A stretch of 32,227 nt of DNA from Bacillus sp. (in: firmicutes) (GTDB lineage Bacteria > Bacillota > Bacilli > Bacillales > Salisediminibacteriaceae). Numbering within the stretch: position 1 is the first letter of the stretch; the number at the start of each line of letters is the position of its first letter. The notes under the pieces were generated by a model. That model was not told the DNA's origin, made no database searches, and saw only the letters and a program-made list of their open reading frames with translations. The stretch lies in assembly GCA_021208645.1 (NCBI GenBank), contig JAJOJL010000127.1:1-32227 (forward strand), given 5' to 3'. The position numbers were made by a program, and so were the translations under genes. Shown here in pieces: positions 8,897 through 17,962 of the stretch.

Positions 8897-9910
8897 TTTT
8901 CAGGAGCTGGAACTGTCATTAAGTCCATATGACAGTGGCACGAAACAAAATGATTGCTCTCGATTTCCTCTAGGTGAGGCTGATGAGATAGACATGCTGC
9001 TTCTTGGTGTGGGCACCTGTCTGCAAATGCACAGCCTTCGTGAACTTTCGTAGCATCTACTTCCCCATCCAGTATAATCTTCCTTCTATTTTTAATAAAA
9101 TAATTTAAATCCGCTACAACAGATACAAGTGCCTTCGTGTATGGATGTGAAGGATTACGTATTATTTTATTGGTTGGTCCTATTTCGACAATTTTACCTT
9201 GATACATCACCGCAATGCGATCACACATGTAACTGGCTGTAGATAAATCATGTGTTATAAACATCATGGTCAAGCCCATTTTCTTTTTTTAATGACAGTA
9301 AAATATTCAAGATACCTGCACGGACAGATACATCAAGCATGGATGTCGGCTCATCTGCTGCAATAAACAACGGTTCAAGAATAATTGCTCTTGCAATAGC
9401 AATTCTTTGTCTTTGACCTCCACTCAGCTGATGTGGATATCGATAAATAAAATCTTCTGCAGGCTTTAAATCAATCTCTTCTACAGCCCTTTTCACTCGC
9501 TCTAGCTTTTCTTTATATGGTAAGTTCTTTTCATGTGCATTTAAAGGTTCCATAATAATATCTAAAATTCGCATCCCGGGGTTTAAAGTATCATAAGGAT
9601 CTTGAAATATCATTTGCATCTTTCTTCGTCTTTTATTTGTTTCTTTATCATTTAACTGACACAAATTTTCTCCATCTAATATGATGTCACCACTTGATTC
9701 TTGCATTAATCTCATTACCATTCGTGCAGTTGTAGTTTTTCCACAACCACTCTCCCCGATAATTCCTAATATTTCACCCTTTTTTATTTCGAAGCTAACA
9801 TCATTAACCGCGTGGACATTTGTAATCTTTCTTTTAAAAATGGTCCCTGATTTTTTAGTAAAAGTCTTCTTCAAATTCTTTACTTTAATTAAAGTAGTTT
9901 CTGAACTCAT
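8878..9910 (-). CDS. Oligopeptide/dipeptide ABC transporter ATPase, OppF/DppF type (frameshifted)
   Basis: Second ATPase of an Opp/Dpp-type importer. The N-terminal part has Walker A GESGCGKTT, signature LSGGQRQR and Walker B with ADEPTS. The frame breaks after LLSLKKENGL; the remainder (MGLTMMFITHDLSTASYMCD with the switch histidine, then the C-terminal oligopeptide/HPY segment with CxnC cysteines) is in another frame. One extra A in the A7-G-A4 stretch at 9279-9290 explains it, restoring LLSLKKEMGLTMMFITHDLS and a protein of 343 aa. The start ATG overlaps the preceding gene's TGA by 4 bp (9907-9910), a sign of translational coupling. Last gene of the operon. Substrate not readable from sequence. 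Confidence 0.85.
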
Positions 9911-10871
9911 TTTTCAACCTCCTCTAAAAAACAAGCAGAATAGTGGCCCTGTTTCACTTCTATTAATGGAGGTACCTCTGTTTACAAATATCCATAGCAT
10001 ATTTACACCTTGGATGAAATCTGCAACCTTTAGGTGGGTTAATTAAGTTCGGTACACTTCCAGGTATAGATATTACTTCTTTATCAGGGTTCGCTAAATC
10101 TGGTGTGGCATCTAGCAACCCCTTTGCATAAGGGTGCCGAGCATCTTGTAATATATCTTGCGTATCTGCCCATTCTACGATTTTTCCTGCATACATAATT
10201 GCTATACGATCACATATGGCTGTAACCATTGGTAAATCATGAGAAATTAAAATAACAGATAAGTTGAAATTTCTTTGTAATTCCTTTATAAGAGCAATAA
10301 CTTGTGCTTGTGTTAATACATCTAAACCAGTTGTGGACTCATCAGATATTACGAGTTTCGGATTACAAGATAGAGCCATTGCAATAGCAACTCGTTGCTT
10401 CATCCCACCACTAAATTCGTGTGGATAACTTTTCCACCTTTCCCCATCAATACCTACGACTTCTAGTAATTCTTTAGTACGTGCTAGTGCTTGTTTGTGA
10501 CTTATATTTTCATGAAGCAATATGGATTCAATAATTTGATCCCCAACAGTGTAAACAGGATTTAAAGCATTCATGGCACTTTGGGGGATAACAGATATTT
10601 CTTTCCATCGTATTTTCTCTAACTCACTTTCTGATACACTTGCAAGATCTTTACCATCTAGATCTACTTTGCCCTCAACGACTCTACCTGGATCCTCAAC
10701 TAACCTCAAGATAGATTGAGCTACTGTCGTTTTACCGCAGCCTGACTCCCCTATCAACCCTAACATTTCACCTTTTTTTAGAGTAAAAGAGACGCTTTCA
10801 ACTGCTTTAGCTATCCCCTTATCTGTTTTAAAATGTGTAGATAAATTTTCAACGGTTAATATGTTGTCCAT
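9907..10871 (-). CDS. Oligopeptide/dipeptide ABC transporter ATPase, OppD/DppD type (frameshifted near the end)
   Basis: First ATPase of the importer. It has Walker A GESGCGKTT, signature SGGMKQR, Walker B with VISDEST and switch SHDLP, then the C-terminal domain with the cysteine cluster GCRFHPRC and MDIC. As read it ends early at 9963 (QRYLH). Restoring one base lost at about 9971-9975 gives RYPPLIEVKQGHYSACFLEE and VEK, ending at TGA 9907-9909, which overlaps the next ATG in the classic ATGA manner. Full length would be 321 aa, normal. The start codon overlaps the stop of the upstream permease gene (TAATG). The preserved overlap on both sides shows that the gene was intact very recently, or still is and the sequence is wrong. 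Confidence 0.87.
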
Positions 10872-11722
10872 TATGCTCTTCCTTTCTTAAGCCTTGGATT
10901 AAGGATTTCTTCCAGAGAATATCCTGTGAAAGCAAACCCAACGACTACTGTGGTGATTAATATACCAGGAGGTAGTACCCACCATAACCAAGCATCGGTT
11001 AGAAAGGCTCCCCGAGCTTGTGCATAATATAGAACGGTTCCCCAGCTTTTACTTAATGGATCTCCTAACCCGAGAAAGCTTAGAGACGCTTCCATTAAAA
11101 TTGCCATACTTGCGGCAAGTACAAATTGGGAAAGAGCAATAGGAACAACTCCTGGTAAAATGTGACGGAACATGATGGTTCGCACTTTCGTTCCTATTGA
11201 CCTTGCTGCTTCTACATACCCTTTCGTTTTTAACGATAAAACTTGAGAACGGATAACCCGTGCTGGACTTGCCCATGCAAGTATTGCAATAGCAAAAATG
11301 ATATTCCAAAAGCTAGGTCCTAAAAATGCTGCTAGTAATATCATTAAAGGTAAAAACGGAAGTACTAAAACTAGATCAACAACCCTCATTAATACAGAAT
11401 CAATTCTTCCTCCATAATAACCAGCAGTGATTCCAACTAGTAACCCAATACCTATTGACAATACAGAAGCTAACACACCAATTAATAATGAAATACGTGT
11501 TCCATAAATAAGTTCGCTATAAATGTCTTGACCTACATCATTAGTACCGAGTAAAAATTGACCATTCGGTTTCATAAAAGGAGCGCCAACACGTTCAGTT
11601 GGAACATATGGAGCAAGCAAGGGATGCTGCCAAAGACAATAAATAGAAAAAGAATTAAAATCCCTACTCCGACCTATCCCTAAATTACTACGACGAAAAT
11701 ACAGACCAGTTAATTTTTCCAT
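10871..11722 (-). CDS. Oligopeptide/dipeptide ABC transporter permease, OppC/DppC type
   Basis: A 283-aa inner-membrane permease with the BPD_transp_1 domain and EAA loop (EAARSIGTKVRTIMFRHILPG). The frame stays open, but residues of about 19-33 are not hydrophobic as read (SRDFNSFSIYCLWQH). In the next frame the same bases give GILILFLFIVFGSI, a perfect first transmembrane helix. Two compensating indels, one extra base near 11665 and one missing base in the C run near 11628, explain this, and the corrected protein would read GILILFLFIVFGSIPLLAPY there. It follows the other permease gene by 6 bp. It forms the membrane channel together with that OppB-like protein. Confidence 0.87.
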   Translation of the reverse strand: MEKLTGLYFRRSNLGIGRSRDFNSFSIYCLWQHPLLAPYVPTERVGAPFMKPNGQFLLGTNDVGQDIYSELIYGTRISLLIGVLASVLSIGIGLLVGITAGYYGGRIDSVLMRVVDLVLVLPFLPLMILLAAFLGPSFWNIIFAIAILAWASPARVIRSQVLSLKTKGYVEAARSIGTKVRTIMFRHILPGVVPIALSQFVLAASMAILMEASLSFLGLGDPLSKSWGTVLYYAQARGAFLTDAWLWWVLPPGILITTVVVGFAFTGYSLEEILNPRLKKGRA

Positions 11723-11728
11723 TTTTGT

Positions 11729-12719
11729 TTATCCATTCCCTCTTCCCACCTTTGGATCCAATAATGGATATAAAATATCTGCTAAGAAATTCGCTATTAC
11801 AACCGTAAAAGTAATGATTAAGAACGTCGCTTGAATTAAAGGGTAATCTCTACTAATAACTGCTTCGAACATTAAGCGACCCAATCCTGGATAGGCAAAT
11901 ACTGTTTCAATAACAGTAGCTCCACCTAACATAAACCCAAGACTTAACATAAATACTGTTGCAACTGGTAACAAAGCGTTTCTCATTGCATGTTTATATT
12001 TAATAACTCGTTCTTTAACACCTTTAGCCTTTGCCATTAAAATATAATCCTCACCCAAAACATTTAACATGGAATAGCGCATAATCATATAAGTATTTGT
12101 TACAGAGAGTAATACTAAAGTAACTAATGGGAGTATAAGATGACGTCCTACATCTAGAACTCTATCCCAACCCGTATAGTTGGCCCATGAGGTTTCACCA
12201 CCAAATACCGGCAACCATCCTAACTGAGCTGCAAAAATGGATACTAGGATCATTCCTATCCAGAAAGAAGGCATAGCACTTAAAAACATCATAAACGTTA
12301 ATAAGTTCACATCTGCTTTTGTACCACGTTTCCACGCAGAGAGAGCCCCTAATAAAACTCCAATGATAGTCGAAATAACTAAACTAAGTCCTGCCAATAA
12401 TAAGGTCCAAGGGATTCTTTCCTGTATTAATTCTACAATTGGCTGCTTTTTTTGAAACGAATAACCAAAGTCCCCTGAAAAGATACTTTTCACATAGTTT
12501 CCATATTGTATAATTAACGGATCATTTAATCCGTGTCTTTCTAAGATAGCTTCCCTCTCTGCAGTGGTTAAATAGGCCACCTCTTCCCCAGCTAGGTACA
12601 TCATTGGATCCCCTGGCATCATTCGTGGTAAATAAAAAGTTCAATGTCAACATAATAAAAATAACTAAACCATACTGAACAACTTTACCTGTTAAAAATT
12701 TTGACAATGTCTTTTGCAC
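11729..12719 (-). CDS. Oligopeptide/dipeptide ABC transporter permease, OppB/DppB type (frameshifted near the start)
   Basis: Membrane permease with about six helices and the EAA loop (MAKAKGVKERVIKYKHAMRN). The start at 12719 gives MQKTLSKFLTGKVVQYGLVI then the first helix, but the frame is lost at NFLF. Removing one A from 12630-12632 (plus strand) restores NFLLPRMMPGDPMMYLAGEE, where LPRMMPGDP is the highly conserved N-terminal motif of this family. Corrected length is 329 aa, normal. That the correction re-creates an exact family motif is strong evidence for a single-base error or a very recent mutation. It lies 109 bp downstream of the binding-protein gene. Confidence 0.87.
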
Positions 12720-12828
12720 CTCCTAAAAATCTCAATTTCCTATAAACTAAATAGAACAAAGCAGATTATTAAAATCCCGTAAAAGAAATAGGTATATCTC
12801 CCTTTCTTTTAGGGAAAGATTTTTTATT

Positions 12829-14649
12829 TTATGCTGCCTCATTTTTATTTTTTGATTTCTTCTTAATATAAAAACCAACAACTACAATCCCGACAACTAT
12901 TCCAAGGAGAACAAATAATGCGTTATTAGTATTGGATTGATCTCCACTAGTTGCTGGGGCGGCGGCTTCTTGATCAGACACTTCCGTATTGTCTTCTTCC
13001 GTCGCTTCAGCCTCAGCTTTGTCTTCCTCTTTTGCAACTGCTTGGTTTTCTCCTAGGTTGATAAAAGAAAGCTTGTTAATGATCCCTTTTCCTGCTTGGA
13101 ATACATAACCATCGTAAACATTTGGATTATAGGCATTGATAACCTCTTGGAAGAACAACGTAATAATCGGTACGTCTGCAGCCACCAATTGCTGCATTTC
13201 ATAGATAATTTCCATTCTCTCATCAGGGTCAATAGCATCGTTTAATTGATCTGCTAATTTATCAAATTCAGTGTTGCTGTAAGCTCCTAAGTTTAACGAA
13301 CCGATTTCAAGGTCAGAATAGAATAAATCAATCATTCTATCAGGTGTTAACTGGACAGGGGCAGACCAGCCAAACATACCTAAGTCGAAGTTTCTACCTT
13401 GTGTAACATCAAATCCAGGCCACATCATTTCTACAGAAGTCTCGGAATCCATCGCTTGAACTCTTGCTCTTATTCCTATATCATTCAACCATTCAGTAAT
13501 GATCTCTGCTGTTCTTAAACGTACAGGGTTATTAGATGCAACAAGAACATCTAAATCTATTCTCTCTCCATTTTGATCTTCAAGATATCCATCTCCCGTT
13601 AGGTCAACGAATCCAGCGTCATCTAACAACTGCTTTGCTTTATCAACATCCATGCTATAACCTGGTACAGCATCATTATAAAATTGTGACGCTGGATGAA
13701 TCCAACCAGGACTAGCTACTTCACCGTAGCCCAGAAGAACAATATCTACTAAATATTGCGGATCAATGGCATATTTTATCGCTTGTCTAAATGCTGGTTC
13801 TGACATTGGATATTCAGATGCATTGATGTGGAACAAGGTAGACCCGAATCCAGGTCCAGTAACAACATTAAGGTTCGGATTGCTTTCAAACTGTTCCACT
13901 AATTCCGGAGTTAAACTTGGTGCAATAACATCAAGTTCCCCTGAACGGAGTGCAGTGTAAAGCGCTGTTGTATCTGGAATAATTGGAAAGATTATTTCTT
14001 CAATAGCTGGCTTCCCTTTAAAGTAATCATGGTTAGCCCTCACACTCACAAAACGATCTGATCTATGTTCTACAAAAATATAAGGACCACTACCAATAGA
14101 TTGATCACTTTCCTCATCAGGGTTTGTAATATCCCTCCAATGGTGCTTAGGGATGATAGGTACATCCGATAATGGACCGAGTATAAAGTTTGGTGCAGGC
14201 TGGCTTAATACAAATGTAAGGCTAGTATCGTCGTGGACTTCAATATGCTCAACCACTCTTAGAGGATCTGTAAATCGAGACTTAGGATATTCCATAAAAT
14301 AATCTACCGTAAATTTAATATCCTCAGCAGTTAATAGCTCCCCGTCATGCCATTTAACATTTTCATGAATAATAAAATCATACGTTAATCCATCTTCACT
14401 AACCTCATATTCTTTCACTAACCAAGGTTGGGGTACTAGATTTTCATCCAAGTGAAACATAGTATCATAAACGAGTTGCATCATATCAAGACCTGGATAG
14501 CCAGTGTTATACGTATAAGGGTTGATTGTATACTCATCTCTACTTATCCCTATTTTCAATTGGTCAACAGTTGTTTCAGCACTTATTATCGGTATAGACG
14601 TTAAAATAAGTAAAACTGCCATAGTAACAGCAAACAATTTCTTTTTCAT
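12829..14649 (-). CDS. Extracellular solute-binding protein, family 5, with C-terminal membrane anchor
   Basis: A 606-aa binding protein of the OppA/DppA family (SBP_bac_5): YTYNTGYPGLDMMQLVYDTM, VKWHDGELLTAEDIKFTVDY and IGSGPYIFVEH are typical. It would capture peptides or a chelate outside the cell and pass them to the permeases encoded downstream. It has a signal peptide (1-24, cut after SA) but no lipobox cysteine, unlike most Gram-positive binding proteins. Instead the C-terminus has an acidic Glu/Ala/Thr-rich linker (about 535-575), a transmembrane helix (577-595) and a Lys-rich tail, so it is anchored from the C-terminal side. No LPxTG is present. The ligand is unknown. Second gene of the putative copper-responsive operon. 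Confidence 0.88.
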   Translation of the reverse strand: MKKKLFAVTMAVLLILTSIPIISAETTVDQLKIGISRDEYTINPYTYNTGYPGLDMMQLVYDTMFHLDENLVPQPWLVKEYEVSEDGLTYDFIIHENVKWHDGELLTAEDIKFTVDYFMEYPKSRFTDPLRVVEHIEVHDDTSLTFVLSQPAPNFILGPLSDVPIIPKHHWRDITNPDEESDQSIGSGPYIFVEHRSDRFVSVRANHDYFKGKPAIEEIIFPIIPDTTALYTALRSGELDVIAPSLTPELVEQFESNPNLNVVTGPGFGSTLFHINASEYPMSEPAFRQAIKYAIDPQYLVDIVLLGYGEVASPGWIHPASQFYNDAVPGYSMDVDKAKQLLDDAGFVDLTGDGYLEDQNGERIDLDVLVASNNPVRLRTAEIITEWLNDIGIRARVQAMDSETSVEMMWPGFDVTQGRNFDLGMFGWSAPVQLTPDRMIDLFYSDLEIGSLNLGAYSNTEFDKLADQLNDAIDPDERMEIIYEMQQLVAADVPIITLFFQEVINAYNPNVYDGYVFQAGKGIINKLSFINLGENQAVAKEEDKAEAEATEEDNTEVSDQEAAAPATSGDQSNTNNALFVLLGIVVGIVVVGFYIKKKSKNKNEAA

Positions 14650-14751
14650 TTTTTTGCCCCCTTCAAGTTTTAAAAATTAAGTAGCTATCAAAAACAAACT
14701 ATTCTACTAACTCTTGTAAATGAAAATTCCCTTCTCTTCGGAATGCTTCTG

Positions 14752-15448
14752 CTAAGGCAAAGTGACCATGGATGGTAATCCGTGTCCCACATGAACCGCT
14801 TTGTCCATTACACGATGGACTGCTCTTCCTTTTTCATAGTAATTTCCTAACTGCGAAAAACCTGGTACTAAAACTTCTAATGATTCCGCTGACAATGCAC
14901 GCTCAATATGTTTTCCAGAAAACTCCATCTGGCTTTCTAACACATCCATTGCTTTTTCCTTCTTTTCCCAAACAGAAGCGATGTCAACAACTGTATTTGG
15001 ATGGTGCGGCGTCATATAGTAGATCGTCGCAATTGGATGTGGTTCTAATCCAGGCATTTCATCTAATGCAAAATCTCTGCTAGCTAATGCGATAGATTCT
15101 AAAATAAGTATCATAGCCGGTCTTCTATCAGGGTCTAAGTCGTGAAAAGAATGCTCCGGATCTTGAGTAATAATAATATCAGGCTTAATTTCTCGTATAA
15201 TCTTTACTAGTTTTTTCTTAGATTCAGGACTCGTGTCCACATGACCCGATTGAAAATTTGTAAAACTTACTTTAACTCCTAGTTCATTTGCTGCTTTCGT
15301 TACTTGAGGTTGACTCGTTTCCCTACACAGCATCATTGACGCAAACGATTCTCCCCCGTTTTCAACATTTTTTTGCTAAGGCTCCGCCACACTCTACCAC
15401 TTCCATCCCATAAACTCCTAACAATAGAACCCTTTTTCCATTAGCCAA
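14752..15448 (-). CDS. PIG-L/LmbE-like protein lacking the catalytic HPDD motif (two frameshifts)
   Basis: The C-terminal 194 residues read without a break (QPQVTKAANELGVKVSFTNF, IIREIKPDIIITQDPEHSFH and so on) and match the PIG-L N-deacetylase fold. The N-terminus is recovered from TTG 15446-15448 (ribosome site GGGAGGG): MANGKRVLLLGVYGMEVVEC then GGALAKK. Two missing bases, in A7 near 15376 and in the G run near 15355, must be restored, giving 232 aa. PIG-L enzymes bear HPDDE before CGG; here the same place reads VYGMEVVECGG, so the zinc ligands His and Asp are gone while the E and the CGG loop remain. It may be a non-catalytic relative or may use other residues. It is the first gene after the CsoR-type operator and leads into the ABC transporter genes. 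Confidence 0.75.
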
Positions 15449-15474
15449 TTAAATCCCTCCCTTTTTTTGTAAAT

Positions 15475-15491
15475 ATACCCTGGTAGGGTAT
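15475..15491 (-). promoter_or_regulatory. CsoR-type operator in front of the PIG-L/Opp genes
   Basis: On the minus strand the site reads ATACCCTACCAGGGTAT, a perfect inverted repeat (ATACCCT/AGGGTAT with a 3-bp centre). It differs at one position from the copA site at 4633-4649. TATATT (minus strand) overlaps its downstream end and could be the -10; no good -35 is seen. It lies about 25 bp before the TTG start of the PIG-L-like gene. The 15449-15623 gap has no convincing terminator, so hutH transcripts may read through. Confidence 0.65.
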
Positions 15492-15623
15492 ATTGTTTTT
15501 GGTTATTTATTTATCATAAACAATAGTCCTCCGTTTGTAAACAGAAAAGTGTTAATTGTCAGACTATTTTACTGAGAATTTTCTATTAAGATAACTTTAA
15601 TAAACTATTAAAATACAAAATTG

Positions 15624-17159
15624 TTACTGTTTTGAATTTGTGTAGCTTTCTGTCCTACTATTTTTGATCAAACTACTAAATCTCAACCACTCACCTAAAG
15701 CTTCAATGTCTTTTGAAAAAACCCTATCTTTTATTATAGGTGGTACAACTGAACGTCCCGCATCGTAAAAGGTTCTAGTTGTCTGGGCCATTTTTTCTAC
15801 TCCTCTATATTGCAATGCTTCCATGGCGCAAATCATTTCAATGGAAAGTACTTTACTACAGTTAACAATTATTTGATAAGCATGCCTCGAGCCAATTGTT
15901 CCCATACTTACATGGTCTTCTTGGTTAGCCGAAGAGGGTATTGAATCTACACTAGCTGGATGTGCTAATGTTTTATTTTCTGATACTAATGAAGCTGCAC
16001 AATACTGCATTATCATCGCTCCTGATTGAAGTCCAGGATCAGGACTTAAAAAAGGAGGCAAATCGTTTAATTGTGGATTGACTAATCTTTCAATTCTTCT
16101 CTCTGAAATGTTTGCGAGTTCTGCCATTGCAATACCAAGAAAATCCATCGCGAAGGCAATTGGCTGTCCATGAAAATTCCCCCCAGAAATAACCTTCCAA
16201 TTTCCAGAATCATCATTAAATATTAAAGGGTTATCAGTAGCCGCATTTATTTCTATTTCTAGTTTTTCTTTTACATAGTTTAATACTTGTCTTGTAGCAC
16301 CATGTACCTGTGGAATGCATCGTAATGAATATGCATCCTGTACGCGAACTTCCCCTTGCTTTGTCGTTAATTGACTTCCTTGCAGAAAGGTTCTAATTCG
16401 TTTAGCTACCTCTACCTGCTCTGGATAACCTCTTGCAATGTGAATGTCTTCATCAAAAGCATCGATGATGCCTTGTAGTCCTTCCAACGTCATGCTAGCT
16501 ATGCACTCGGACTGAAAGGCTAGTCTCTCTGCTTCGATATAATTTACCACTCCCATCGCAGTCATTGCTTGAGTTCCATTTATTAACGCCAGACCCTCCT
16601 TTGCTTGTAATGTGATAGGTAAAATTTCCTCTTTTAAAAGCACCTCCATTGTTTTTTCAATTTTTCCTTTATAGAATACTTCCCCTTCACCGATTACAGA
16701 TAAAGCCATATGTGAAAGAGGAGCTAAATCACCACTTGCACCAAGAGATCCTTGTTGAGGAATAACAGGATGAATGTTGCAATTGAGTAGTTTAATTAAA
16801 AATTTAATAACCTCTATTCTTACACCAGAATATCCTTTAATTAAGGCATTGGCCCTTAATAATAGCATCACCCTACTTACAAGTTCTGGGAATGGTTCAC
16901 CAACCCCACAAGCATGACTTCGGATTAAATTAAGTTGGAGGTCTTCAACATTTTGTTTATTAATATACACATCACTAAGTTTTCCGAAACCAGTCGTAAT
17001 CCCGTAATAGACTTCTTCATTTTCTACGATTTTTTCAACTGTTTTTTGGCTTCTATTTACGTTTCCCCAACTTTTTTCACAAACCATAACTTGCTCTTTG
17101 TCATATAAAACCTTACAGATTTCTTCGATTGTTAATGTGTTTCCGTCTAAAGTAACCAA
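15624..17159 (-). CDS. hutH: Histidine ammonia-lyase
   Basis: Converts L-histidine to urocanate and ammonia, the first step of histidine degradation, in the cytoplasm. The 511-aa protein is intact and of normal length. Visible are the catalytic Tyr loop YGITTGFG (Y52), SHACGVG with H82, the ASG triplet (141-143, in [14 protein letters not shown]) that forms the MIO electrophile, and [14 protein letters not shown]. The His after Ser in SHACGVG and the overall match favour histidine over phenylalanine or tyrosine as substrate. It follows hutP and a HutP-type attenuator, as in B. subtilis. Unlike there, no hutU, hutI or hutG follows; the next genes are the PIG-L-like gene and the ABC transporter genes. 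Confidence 0.93.
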   Translation of the reverse strand: MVTLDGNTLTIEEICKVLYDKEQVMVCEKSWGNVNRSQKTVEKIVENEEVYYGITTGFGKLSDVYINKQNVEDLQLNLIRSHACGVGEPFPELVSRVMLLLRANALIKGYSGVRIEVIKFLIKLLNCNIHPVIPQQGSLGASGDLAPLSHMALSVIGEGEVFYKGKIEKTMEVLLKEEILPITLQAKEGLALINGTQAMTAMGVVNYIEAERLAFQSECIASMTLEGLQGIIDAFDEDIHIARGYPEQVEVAKRIRTFLQGSQLTTKQGEVRVQDAYSLRCIPQVHGATRQVLNYVKEKLEIEINAATDNPLIFNDDSGNWKVISGGNFHGQPIAFAMDFLGIAMAELANISERRIERLVNPQLNDLPPFLSPDPGLQSGAMIMQYCAASLVSENKTLAHPASVDSIPSSANQEDHVSMGTIGSRHAYQIIVNCSKVLSIEMICAMEALQYRGVEKMAQTTRTFYDAGRSVVPPIIKDRVFSKDIEALGEWLRFSSLIKNSRTESYTNSKQ

Positions 17160-17248
17160 TGTGTTTCCATGCCTCCCTTTATATACAAAAATACATATAT
17201 TAATTTACTCCAAGACAGATATAGCCAACCCTTACTAAATCTGAAAAC

Positions 17249-17314
17249 AAAAAAACGGACTATACTAGTTGATAACAGCACAAATAACTACTGTAAATCA
17301 ACTAGTATAGCCCC
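17249..17314 (-). terminator. Attenuator terminator between hutP and hutH
   Basis: On the minus strand GGGCTATACTAGTTGAT (17297-17313) pairs with the segment at 17256-17273, 14 consecutive matches plus a G-U and two G-C pairs at the base. A loop of about 23 nt is followed by seven U (17249-17255). It lies between hutP and hutH, so hutH would be transcribed only when this stem is prevented. UAG triplets in and next to the stem (17302-17304, 17288-17290) are 14 nt apart, in the 7-nt phase HutP uses. Confidence 0.85.
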
Positions 17315-17331
17315 CTGATATCTACTAACTA
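17315..17331 (-). promoter_or_regulatory. HutP RNA-binding site (three NAG triplets, 4-nt spacing)
   Basis: The transcript reads UAG-UUAG-UAG-AUAU-CAG, exactly three NAG triplets separated by four bases. This is the known recognition pattern of histidine-activated HutP. It starts 8 bp after the hutP stop codon and directly precedes the terminator stem, so HutP with histidine and Mg2+ bound here could prevent termination before hutH. Confidence 0.8.
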
Positions 17332-17339
17332 TGGGCATA

Positions 17340-17792
17340 TTATATATGGTTTATCCCTAACCCGATGGCTTCGTGTTCCCTTCCTTTGACTGGGGCGCCT
17401 ATTGTACCATAAAGAGCAACTGCAATCCAATCGCCTTCATTATTATCATCATATGGGTTGCCACGAACTACTGCAAAATTCAAACCTACAGAGCGTAACA
17501 CAGTCCCGAGTTGTATTTGTCCCCTTGTTACACCATGAAGTGCCTCCATAATCGCATGGTATAAAGCATGTGTTTCACGATATACATCCGTTCTTATTAA
17601 ACAATTTTTTCTTGAAGCAGTTTCAATAGCTGCTACAATTTTATGAATATCCATTGAACCTGTTTTACCCTGACAATAACACATTCCCAATTCTTCTAAT
17701 CCTTCTAAATAACTTTTGGGAATGTCATCTTTTCCAGTCAAAGCTAAATACATAGCATTTTTACCAATCTTATTATCTGGTTTAATTGACAT
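17340..17792 (-). CDS. hutP: HutP, histidine-responsive RNA-binding antiterminator
   Basis: A 150-aa homologue of B. subtilis HutP over its full length: [40 protein letters not shown] and [20 protein letters not shown] are nearly the same. HutP forms a hexamer that binds NAG repeats in RNA when L-histidine and Mg2+ are present and lets RNA polymerase pass the terminator before hutH. Both the NAG site and the terminator lie just downstream. A clear sigma-A promoter precedes the gene (17840-17868). Intact and without oddities. Confidence 0.95.
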   Translation of the reverse strand: MSIKPDNKIGKNAMYLALTGKDDIPKSYLEGLEELGMCYCQGKTGSMDIHKIVAAIETASRKNCLIRTDVYRETHALYHAIMEALHGVTRGQIQLGTVLRSVGLNFAVVRGNPYDDNNEGDWIAVALYGTIGAPVKGREHEAIGLGINHI

Positions 17793-17839
17793 GGTATAAC
17801 TCTCTTTCTAGTTTACTTTTATAACTAACTTAATTATAA

Positions 17840-17868
17840 ATTATAAAAGTTAAACAACACTACGTCAA
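17840..17868 (-). promoter_or_regulatory. Sigma-A promoter of hutP
   Basis: On the minus strand TTGACG (17863-17868), a 17-bp spacer and TATAAT (17840-17845). It lies about 50 bp before the hutP start codon. Confidence 0.82.
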
Positions 17869-17912
17869 TGCCATTTAAAGAATTTTCTAAAAATTTATTT
17901 TAAAGTTATGGC

Positions 17913-17941
17913 TTGTCACATTTGTACATATCCATTATACA
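17913..17941 (+). promoter_or_regulatory. Sigma-A promoter of the cupredoxin gene
   Basis: TTGTCA (17913-17918), a 17-bp spacer and TATACA (17936-17941), ending 21 bp before the start codon. It is divergent from the hutP promoter, about 45 bp away. No CsoR or CopY site is seen here. Confidence 0.7.
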
Positions 17942-17962
17942 AACGAGAGGAGGAGAATTTTT

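Noticed and set aside
12780..12828. Hairpin CTTTC/GAAAG between the binding-protein and permease genes
   Set aside because: Only about five base pairs and no U-run; not enough to call a terminator or an RNA-processing site.
15524..15545. TTACAAACGG (minus strand) before the CsoR-type site as a possible cop box
   Set aside because: It shares nine bases with the imperfect second cop box at 4088-4097, but the other half of the palindrome is missing.
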